Assembly: GCA_946480525.1 (NCBI GenBank)
Contig: CAMLLA010000165.1
Location: 1 to 8,672, forward strand
Direction: 5' to 3'
Length of the DNA stretch: 8,672 nucleotides
DNA from: an uncultured Asticcacaulis sp.
Lineage (GTDB): Bacteria; Pseudomonadota; Alphaproteobacteria; Caulobacterales; Caulobacteraceae
The translations under genes and the position numbers were made by a program. The notes under the pieces are model-generated. The model had not been told where the DNA came from. It was given only the letters and a program-made list of their open reading frames with translations, and searched no databases. This document shows, one piece after another, positions 1-5,523 of this stretch (within the stretch, counting starts at the first letter, position 1; each line of letters begins with the position of its first letter).

Positions 1-921
1 GCCGTCGTCGGCCTCGCCCGACTTATGGTCCTCGCCGCCGACGATCAGGATGTCGTGGTCGGAACCCGGCTGGAGACGGACATAGTGATAGCCGGGCTCA
101 AGCGTGTCCCACAACAAGATGTCCGGCACCGAGCCCTTTTCGACCGACAGGGCGACGACATAGCTGCGATAGGGCGCCTGCTTGGTATGCATGGGAATGC
201 GCAGATGGAAAGGCGTATTGGTGGCGACCACGACCTGACGCGCCACGATATGGCGGCCATCGACCAGATGCGCTGTGACCTTGCCGTCCTTCTCGGTCAG
301 CTTCTCGACGGCTTCGTCCTCATAAAGGTGGGCGCCGCCGGCCTTCAGCGCGTCGATCAGGCCGTTAAGATACTTGAGCGGATGGAAGCGCGCCTGGCGG
401 GGAAAGCGCAGGCCCGGCACGGTCGGCTGGCCCGGCACCTGGCCGGCCGCGACCATCGTCACATCATCGAAGCCGATCCTGTGGACGGCGGCCAGTTCCT
501 CTTCAAGGTATTTGGTGTCTTCCGGTTTGGCGGGAACGAAGTAGCCGTCGACGCGGGCGAAGTCGCAGTCGATGCCCTCGGCCAGGGCAATGGCCTCGAT
601 GCGGTCGACCGCCGCCGACTGGCTCTGGTAATACTGGCGGGCGGCGTCTTCGCCCAGCATCTTGATCAGTTCGTCGTAATAGTCGTCGCATTCAAAGGCC
701 AGGTGGGCGCTGGTCCGGGCGGTCTGGCCGCGCCCCAGCTTGCCGCGATCGACGACGACGACGTCGCGGCCCTGTTTCATCAGCTCATAGGCGACGGAAA
801 GCCCGGCTATGCCGGCGCCGATGACCAGCACGTCGGCGGCGACATCATTGGGCATGCGCTCACAAAAGGGCGCGGGGACATCCATCCACAGCGACCAGCT
901 GGCTTCTACGTCTACATTCAT
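1..921 (-). CDS. FAD-dependent oxidoreductase (DadA/DAO superfamily), C-terminus beyond the window edge
   Basis: The frame is open from ATG at 921 to base 1 and gives 307 residues without a stop, so the gene is cut by the window. Near the N-terminus there is a dinucleotide-binding fold: GAGIAG at residues 35-40, inside VLVIGAGIAGLSVAYEL, followed about 20 residues later by VVVVDR, the usual acidic end of the second strand. It is followed by GRGQTARTSAHL, a segment typical of the FAD oxidoreductases that often carry a C-terminal Rieske [2Fe-2S] domain, and by GGEDHKSG near the visible end, also typical of that group. The leading SLWMDVPAP also fits. The protein is probably cytoplasmic and uses non-covalent FAD; the substrate is unknown. 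The start is supported by GAGGAC at 929-934, seven bases upstream. Whether a Rieske domain follows cannot be seen. Family call is firm, subfamily is inference. Confidence 0.85.
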   Translation of the reverse strand, partial: MNVDVEASWSLWMDVPAPFCERMPNDVAADVLVIGAGIAGLSVAYELMKQGRDVVVVDRGKLGRGQTARTSAHLAFECDDYYDELIKMLGEDAARQYYQSQSAAVDRIEAIALAEGIDCDFARVDGYFVPAKPEDTKYLEEELAAVHRIGFDDVTMVAAGQVPGQPTVPGLRFPRQARFHPLKYLNGLIDALKAGGAHLYEDEAVEKLTEKDGKVTAHLVDGRHIVARQVVVATNTPFHLRIPMHTKQAPYRSYVVALSVEKGSVPDILLWDTLEPGYHYVRLQPGSDHDILIVGGEDHKSGEADDG

Positions 922-1029
922 CGGAGCTGTCCTCGATACCGTGGCGGCCGGCACCGGCAAGGTAATCAGGCTACAATAAGTTCGATATAAAGACCCCGAT
1001 GCTGTTGATATTTTTCAGGTAAATGACCG

Positions 1030-1515
1030 TCAGGCGCAGGTGTCGAGCACCGGTTCGATCTCGCCCGAACCGGGGGCGGGGAAGGGCGTGCGGAAGGTGA
1101 AGGCCTCGGCCGTCGGGCCTGAGTGGCGCAGGCGTTCCAGCCGGTCAAGCGCCTCGGCCACGGTCGGCACATGGCCCGCCGGCACCCACCACAGGACGAC
1201 GTAAAGCTCCATGCGCTCGAACCACTCCTTGCGGCGGCGCATGATCTCAAGGTGCCCGGGATCGCGATAGGTATAGGCGGCCAAGGCATCCAGGTCGCGC
1301 CACACAGACATGTTGAGCGCCATATTGGGATCATTGAACGCCTTGATCGACGTGGCGTCATTGCCGTCGCCGGTCAGCCGCCAGACAAAGCCGTCGGCGG
1401 CGTCGGCCCTGGCGTTGACGCGATCGAGCGCGCCAACGAAATCGGCATTGACCGGGTCTTCGATGGGCTGCCGAAAGCGCGCGATATTCAGTTCGGCCAG
1501 ATGCCAGTCGCCCAT
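1030..1515 (-). CDS. DUF3291 domain-containing protein
   Basis: This encodes 161 residues. The N-terminal WHLAELNIARFRQP, the central FVWRLTG, and the segment NMSVWRDLDALAAYTY followed by MRRRKEWFERME and VVLWWVPAGHVPT match what I know of the DUF3291 family, small proteins thought to have a dimeric alpha/beta-barrel fold like the antibiotic-biosynthesis monooxygenases. No enzymatic role is established for the family. There is no signal peptide or membrane segment. ATG at 1515 is chosen because GGGAGGA (1520-1526) lies at ideal distance; the frame stays open upstream to 1692, but that part overlaps the end of the next gene and has no such site. It lies 108 bases upstream of the FAD oxidoreductase on the same strand, so co-transcription is possible but not shown. 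Confidence 0.8.
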   Translation of the reverse strand: MGDWHLAELNIARFRQPIEDPVNADFVGALDRVNARADAADGFVWRLTGDGNDATSIKAFNDPNMALNMSVWRDLDALAAYTYRDPGHLEIMRRRKEWFERMELYVVLWWVPAGHVPTVAEALDRLERLRHSGPTAEAFTFRTPFPAPGSGEIEPVLDTCA

Positions 1516-1519
1516 GAGG

Positions 1520-1526
1520 TCCTCCC
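1520..1526 (-). promoter_or_regulatory. Ribosome binding site that fixes the DUF3291 start
   Basis: On the minus strand GGGAGGA lies just upstream of ATG at 1515, with about five bases between the GGAGG core and the start. It decides between this start and the longer open frame that reaches 1692. Confidence 0.7.
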
Positions 1527-1603
1527 GTGTCCGCCATAACGGCGTTGTCCCGCGACGAACATGGCAGCGGGCCCTGGGGCTTTCAAGGGGGCAGGCGGCA
1601 GCG

Positions 1604-3733
1604 TTACGCCTGATAGCGGCCCTTGGACGGGGGGTGGCGGAAGATGATCGGGCTCTGGCCGCTTTCGGCCGCCAGCAGGGTATGGACCGCATCTGCGGCC
1701 ATGGGGCGGCCCAGCAGGAACCCCTGCGCCTGGTCGCAGCCTTCGCGGGCCAGGCAGGTCAGCTCGGCGTCGGTTTCGACCCCTTCGGCGGTGACGACGG
1801 CGCTGAAGCTTTTGCCCAGGCCGATGACGGCGCGGACGATGGCCAGGTTTTCCGGCGTCGTCGTCATGTCCGTGATGAAGGAGCGGTCGATCTTCAGCTT
1901 GTCGAACGGGAAGCGGCGCAGATAGGCCAGGCTGGAATAGCCGGTGCCGAAATCATCGAGCGCGATGCGGATGCCCAGCTTCTTCATCTGATGCAGGATG
2001 CGCAGGTTTTCGGCGCTGTCGTTGAGGAAGATCGACTCGGTGATCTCAAGCTCGAGCCGCGCCGGGTTGAGGTGCGAGACGTCGAGCGCACGGACGACGT
2101 CGGACACCAGGCTAAAGCCGGTGAACTGGCGCGGCGACAGGTTGACCGCCACGCCGATGCCGGCCGGCCATTTCGCGGCTTCGGTGCAGGCTTCGGTCAG
2201 GACCCAGCGGCCGATCGGCTCGATCAGACCCGACGACTCCGCGACCGGGATGAACTCGGCCGGCGAGATCAGGCCGCGCTCCGGGTGCTGCCAGCGCAAC
2301 AGGGCTTCGAAGGAGACGATTCGGCCCGTGCGCGTGCAGACGATTGGCTGATAGGCGAGGTGAAGCTGGTTCCGCTCCAGCGCCACGCTCAGTTCGTCGC
2401 GCATGATACGCTGGCGGTCGGCGTTTTCCTCCATAGAGAATTCGAACCAGGCATAGTCGCCCTTGCCGGTTGCCTTGGCGGCGTATAGCGCCAGGTCGGC
2501 GCGCTTCATCAGGCTGTCGGCGGTGCCGCCGTGGGTCGATTTCTGCGCCATGCCGACGCTGCAGCCAATGGAGACGATGTCGCCGTCGACATTGAACGGT
2601 TCGGACAGGGCGCCGATCAGTTGCACTGCCAGGCGTGCGGCCGTGGTGTCGCCCATGGCGCCGCGATGGATGACGCCGAATTCGTCGCCGCCCAGCCGCG
2701 CGATGATGTCGTGGGGGCCAGCGTGGGCGCGCATGCGCTCCGCCGCCTGACGCAGCAGGTCGTCGCCGGCGTGGTGGCCGAAGCTGTCATTGACGGCCTT
2801 GAACCGGTCGAGATCGAGCAGCAGCAGGACGAAATCCTCATCGTCGCGTGCGATCTGTTCGTCCAGCAGGTCCTGGAACTTGAGGCGGTTGGGCAGGTCG
2901 GTCAGGACGTCGTGCAGCGCCAGGTGGCGGCTGCGTTCCTCGACCCTCAGCTTTTCCGTCACGTCCTCGGAAATGCCCAGCAGGTAGCGCGGCTTGCCGT
3001 CAATATCAGGCACGCCGATCTTCTGCGTGCGCAGCGAGCGCTGGCCGGTCGGCGTCTCAAGCGGTTCGTTCTCGATGCAGACCAGCTTGCCCGAGGCGAC
3101 GACGGCCTGATCGGCGGCGCGGAAGCGTTGCGCGTCATCGGCATTGAACAGGTCGAAATCGGTCTTGCCGACCAGGTCGTGGCGGCTGACGCCCAGCAGG
3201 TCTTCGCCGGCCTTGTTGAGCAGGACGAAGCGGCCGTCGCGGGCGTCCTTGACGAAGACCATGGACGGGATGCTCTCGACGACGGCGTCGAGGAAGATCT
3301 GGGTGCTTTTCAGTTCGACCGCGGCCTGTTCGCGTTCGGTAACGTCGATCGACCAGACGAGGCCGCAGTCCTTGCCCTGGTAGCGCGTGCGCTGGGCGAA
3401 AACCAGGACCTGGATCTTCTTGCCGTTGGCCTTGACGTGAGTGAAGCATTGTTCGGGTGCGACGAAGGTCTTGAGGGCCCTCGCATTGCGGCGTGTCGCG
3501 GTCCAGTCCTCGGTCGGATGGACCTCAAGGATGCTCTTGCCTATCAGCGCGTCCTTGTCGTAGCCGTAAAGCGCGCAGGCAGCCGGGTTGGCGGTGAGAA
3601 AGTTGAGGGTTTTGATCTCGAAGATCCACATAGGAATCGGGTTGTGCTCGAACAGCACGTCGAACGCGCTGTCCAGAATGCCGTCTTCAGACTGACGGCT
3701 TTTCTTCCCCTTGGCCGGCCCTGCACTTGTCAC
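1604..3733 (-). CDS. PAS-PAS-GGDEF-EAL protein (predicted bifunctional diguanylate cyclase / c-di-GMP phosphodiesterase)
   Basis: The product has 709 residues: PAS at about 24-133, PAS at about 145-262, GGDEF at about 264-430 and EAL at about 440-695. The cyclase signature is intact (LGGDEF, residues 347-352) with metal-site residues in DLDRFKAVND (D307, N315, D316). The inhibitory-site motif RxxD reads GPHD at 339-342, so its arginine is missing. The EAL domain shows E476 in EALLRW, VNLSPRQF, LEITES, LDDFGTGYSS, LKIDRSF, AEGVET and QAQGFLLGRP, which covers the residues needed for metal binding and catalysis. No membrane segments are seen, so it is probably a soluble cytoplasmic sensor; the PAS ligand is unknown. 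The start is GTG at 3733: there is no in-frame ATG between it and an upstream stop near 3827, and the first internal ATG (M35) would cut into PAS1. It is divergent from the sigma-factor operon. Confidence 0.93.
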   Translation of the reverse strand: MTSAGPAKGKKSRQSEDGILDSAFDVLFEHNPIPMWIFEIKTLNFLTANPAACALYGYDKDALIGKSILEVHPTEDWTATRRNARALKTFVAPEQCFTHVKANGKKIQVLVFAQRTRYQGKDCGLVWSIDVTEREQAAVELKSTQIFLDAVVESIPSMVFVKDARDGRFVLLNKAGEDLLGVSRHDLVGKTDFDLFNADDAQRFRAADQAVVASGKLVCIENEPLETPTGQRSLRTQKIGVPDIDGKPRYLLGISEDVTEKLRVEERSRHLALHDVLTDLPNRLKFQDLLDEQIARDDEDFVLLLLDLDRFKAVNDSFGHHAGDDLLRQAAERMRAHAGPHDIIARLGGDEFGVIHRGAMGDTTAARLAVQLIGALSEPFNVDGDIVSIGCSVGMAQKSTHGGTADSLMKRADLALYAAKATGKGDYAWFEFSMEENADRQRIMRDELSVALERNQLHLAYQPIVCTRTGRIVSFEALLRWQHPERGLISPAEFIPVAESSGLIEPIGRWVLTEACTEAAKWPAGIGVAVNLSPRQFTGFSLVSDVVRALDVSHLNPARLELEITESIFLNDSAENLRILHQMKKLGIRIALDDFGTGYSSLAYLRRFPFDKLKIDRSFITDMTTTPENLAIVRAVIGLGKSFSAVVTAEGVETDAELTCLAREGCDQAQGFLLGRPMAADAVHTLLAAESGQSPIIFRHPPSKGRYQA

Positions 3734-3800
3734 GTATACGCTTTCTGCATCTCGCGGGCGTTTTATTGCACCGCAAAAATATTGTTTTTGTGGTTTGCAT

Positions 3801-3824
3801 CCTACACGTGTTGGATTGCCAATC
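3801..3824. promoter_or_regulatory. Two adjoining palindromes, candidate operator
   Basis: The sequence cctacacgtgttgg (3801-3814) is symmetric around CACGTG, with an 8-bp perfect core acacgtgt at 3804-3811 and flanking cc/gg. It runs into gattg-c-caatc (3814-3824), a second inverted repeat of 5 bp arms. They sit midway between the two divergent genes, where an operator would be expected. That a protein binds here is inference, and I do not recognise the site of a named regulator. Confidence 0.3.
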
Positions 3825-3897
3825 GCTTAACCGGCGAATTCCTGAAAAATCGTGCTTTTGTTTTACGGAAGCGCCGTCCTCAGGCATCTAATGCTTC

Positions 3898-3902
3898 AGG
3901 AG
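3898..3902 (+). promoter_or_regulatory. Ribosome binding site that fixes the sigma-factor start
   Basis: AGGAG lies six bases before ATG at 3909. The longer open frame beginning at 3852 has no comparable site and would add 19 residues unlike the family's N-terminus. Confidence 0.7.
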
Positions 3903-3908
3903 CACTTC

Positions 3909-4481
3909 ATGGACGCGGCGTCGCAGCAGATTATCGGATGGGTGGGATCAGAGATCCTGCCGCACGAAGCCGAACTGCGCGCGTGGCTGAGACGGGCGCG
4001 GCTGGGGCGTGAGGATGTCGAGGACATTATCCAGGAAGCCTATTGCAAGATCGCCGAACTGAGCAGCGTCGACCACATCCTGTCGCCGCGCGCCTATTTT
4101 TTCACGGTCGCCAAGAACATAGCCCTGATGCGCATTCGTCGGGCGCGCATCGTGCGCATCGATACCGTCGATGAGATCGACCGGCTGGATGTCATGAGCG
4201 ATGCGCCGTCGCCCGAGCGCGAAACCGTTGCGCGCCATGAGCTCAAGCGGGTCATGCAGTTGATCGCAGCCCTGCCGGCGCGCTGCCGCCAGGTGTTCGA
4301 GATGCGCAAAATCCAGGGCCTGCCGCAAAAGGAGATCGCCCGAACGCTGGGCCTCTCCGAAACCACAGTTGAAAATGAAGCCGCCAAAGGTTTGCGGCTG
4401 ATCATGCGGTCCATGGCCTCCGAGGATCGGGGACAAAGGTCGCAAAAGGAGTTGAAGCGTGACGCCGCCCGAAACCAGTGA
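3909..4481 (+). CDS. FecI-like ECF RNA polymerase sigma factor
   Basis: The product has 190 residues and two domains. Sigma region 2 spans about 20-85: LGREDVEDIIQEAYCKIAEL is the region 2.1/2.2 helix, and PRAYFFTVAKNIALMRIRRAR the promoter -10 recognition part. Sigma region 4 spans about 115-168: LPARCRQVFEMRKIQGLPQKE, then the helix-turn-helix IARTLGLSETTVENEAAKGL that reads the -35 element. There is no region 1 or 3, as expected for an ECF sigma. The FLP/QKEIA pattern and the following FecR gene place it in the FecI-like group. Its probable job is to direct RNA polymerase to the receptor gene downstream, perhaps also to its own promoter, when released or activated by the FecR protein. The last 23 bases overlap fecR, suggesting translational coupling. 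The exact target promoter is not visible. Confidence 0.92.
   Translation: MDAASQQIIGWVGSEILPHEAELRAWLRRARLGREDVEDIIQEAYCKIAELSSVDHILSPRAYFFTVAKNIALMRIRRARIVRIDTVDEIDRLDVMSDAPSPERETVARHELKRVMQLIAALPARCRQVFEMRKIQGLPQKEIARTLGLSETTVENEAAKGLRLIMRSMASEDRGQRSQKELKRDAARNQ
4446..4451 (+). promoter_or_regulatory. Ribosome binding site of the fecR-like gene, inside the sigma gene
   Basis: AAGGAG is placed seven bases before GTG at 4459 and lies within the last codons of the sigma-factor gene. It supports the GTG start and the 23-base overlap. Confidence 0.65.
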
Positions 4482-5457
4482 ACAGATAGAGGTGGCCGCC
4501 AGCCTGTGGGCCGTCAAGGATCGTCCGCTGAGCCCGGAGGATGAAGCGCTCCTGAGCGACTGGCTGGCCGGTGACCCGCGCCGCCGGGGTGCGCTGTTGC
4601 GGGCGCAGGCGGGATGGGCGTCATTGTCGCGCGCCAGGGCGCTGGGGCCGTCGCAATCGTGGCAGGGTGTCAGGCTCAATGCGATGTCGCGTCGCCGACT
4701 GCTGGCCCGGGGCGGGATCGCTGCCGGTCTGATGGCGGCGTGCGGAGCAGGGCTGTTCGTCTTTCTGCGCAGCGAGGAAACCGCCACGCGCACCGGCGAA
4801 ATCCGCCGCCTGCCGATGAGCGACGGTTCGATCGCCGCCATCAATACCGAGAGCGCCATCCGCGTCGCCATGACCGAACAGCAGCGCAATGTCGAGCTGG
4901 TGCGCGGCGAGGTCTGGTTCAAGGTCGCGAAGAACCCAGAACGGCCCTTCGTCGTTACGGCGGGAGATGCGCGGGTCCAGGCGGTCGGCACGGCCTTTTC
5001 CGTGCGCCGCCACGAGGATGGCGCCGAAGTTCTGGTGACTGAAGGCACGGTCAAGGCGTGGTTGAATGGCGCCGACCAGCCGGCGGTGATCCTGAAGGCC
5101 GGTGACCGGACCTTTATCGGCGCGAAGGTCGCGCCTGCCGTCGATCATGCGCCGGAGGTGGTGGACAATGCGCTGGCGTGGCGTGAAGGCAAGATTGCCC
5201 TGGCCGGCAAGACGCTGGCCGACGTCGCCGCCGACTATAACCGCTATAACCGGACGCAGATCGTCATCCGGGATCCTGGGCTCGGCGGCGAACGTTTGTT
5301 CGGCCGCTTCTCGACCGACGATCCGGAAGGCTTCTCCAACGCTGTTGCCCAGGCCTTCGACGCCGAAGTGACCCGGACCGACACCACCATCTACATCGGT
5401 CTCAAAAAAATTAACGATAGATCTACGGAAGCCGGAACCTCGGGCATCCAACAATAA
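4459..5457 (+). CDS. FecR-like transmembrane sigma-factor regulator
   Basis: The product has 332 residues with the FecR layout. The cytoplasmic N-terminal domain (about 8-60, DUF4880-like: AASLWAVKDRPLSPEDEALL, then DWLAGDPRRRGALLRAQAGW) should contact the sigma factor. A single membrane segment lies at about 85-103. The periplasmic FecR domain is at about 108-205 (RLPMSDGSIAAINTESAI, ELVRGEVWFKV, FVVTAGDARVQAVGTAFSV, VLVTEGTVKAW). The C-terminal STN-like domain is at about 225-312 (LAWREGKIALAGKTLADVAA, YNRYNRTQIVI). In characterised systems this part meets the receptor's N-terminal domain. SRRRLL at 77-82 just before the membrane segment looks like a twin-arginine signal. The start is GTG, supported by AAGGAG. 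The last roughly 20 residues lie beyond the conserved domain and follow a run of seven A's (5404-5410). Anti-sigma versus pro-sigma action cannot be told from sequence. Confidence 0.9.
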   Translation: MTPPETSEQIEVAASLWAVKDRPLSPEDEALLSDWLAGDPRRRGALLRAQAGWASLSRARALGPSQSWQGVRLNAMSRRRLLARGGIAAGLMAACGAGLFVFLRSEETATRTGEIRRLPMSDGSIAAINTESAIRVAMTEQQRNVELVRGEVWFKVAKNPERPFVVTAGDARVQAVGTAFSVRRHEDGAEVLVTEGTVKAWLNGADQPAVILKAGDRTFIGAKVAPAVDHAPEVVDNALAWREGKIALAGKTLADVAADYNRYNRTQIVIRDPGLGGERLFGRFSTDDPEGFSNAVAQAFDAEVTRTDTTIYIGLKKINDRSTEAGTSGIQQ

Positions 5458-5476
5458 GAGAGGCGGATACGCCCTC
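5458..5476 (+). other. Small hairpin between the fecR-like and receptor genes
   Basis: Directly after the fecR stop, gag-a-ggcg (5458-5465) can pair with cgcc-ctc (5470-5476) around a gata loop: seven pairs with one bulged A. No T-run follows, so it is not a standard terminator. It could mark a processing or attenuation point, or be chance. The whole gap to the receptor start is 66 bases. Confidence 0.25.
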
Positions 5477-5523
5477 GATAATAAGGCGCTTGAAATGCGT
5501 CAGCACAGAACAGGAGGAACTTC

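Larger units (their letters stand above)
3734..3908. promoter_or_regulatory. Divergent intergenic region, presumed promoters for the GGDEF-EAL gene and the sigma-factor operon
   Basis: This 175-bp gap separates two outward-facing genes and is clearly AT-richer than its flanks (for example the T- and A-rich stretch 3761-3797). Promoters for both directions must lie here or just outside it. I could not place convincing -35/-10 pairs by eye. It contains the interrupted palindromes listed separately at 3801-3824. Confidence 0.5.

Noticed and set aside
947..958. Inverted repeat gccgg-ca-ccggc upstream of the FAD oxidoreductase
   Set aside because: It has only five-base arms in a GC-rich stretch, no T-run, and is not positioned like a terminator of the DUF3291 gene.
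25..990. Long plus-strand open frame of 321 residues
   Set aside because: It lies antisense to the FAD oxidoreductase, whose frame carries clear family motifs. The translation has no recognisable domain and has no ribosome binding site of note; long antisense frames are expected at this GC content.
3730..3750. Minus-strand ATG at 3750 as start of the GGDEF-EAL gene
   Set aside because: It is out of frame and reaches a TGA after six codons; the GTG at 3733 is the in-frame start.
3852..3908. Earlier start for the sigma factor (19 additional residues)
   Set aside because: It has no ribosome binding site, and its extra sequence would use up the promoter gap; the ATG at 3909 has AGGAG six bases upstream.
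2531..4012. Plus-strand open frame of 493 residues
   Set aside because: It is the mirror of the PAS/GGDEF coding strand and then runs through the promoter gap into the sigma gene. It shows no domain and has low-complexity Asp/Val/Gln-rich composition typical of antisense translation.
3948..5054. Minus-strand open frame of 368 residues
   Set aside because: It is antisense to the sigma factor and fecR genes, both of which are well supported.
5434..5457. GGAAC at 5434-5438 as an ECF -35 element for the receptor gene
   Set aside because: No matching -10 element was found at a suitable spacing, and a five-base match is expected by chance.
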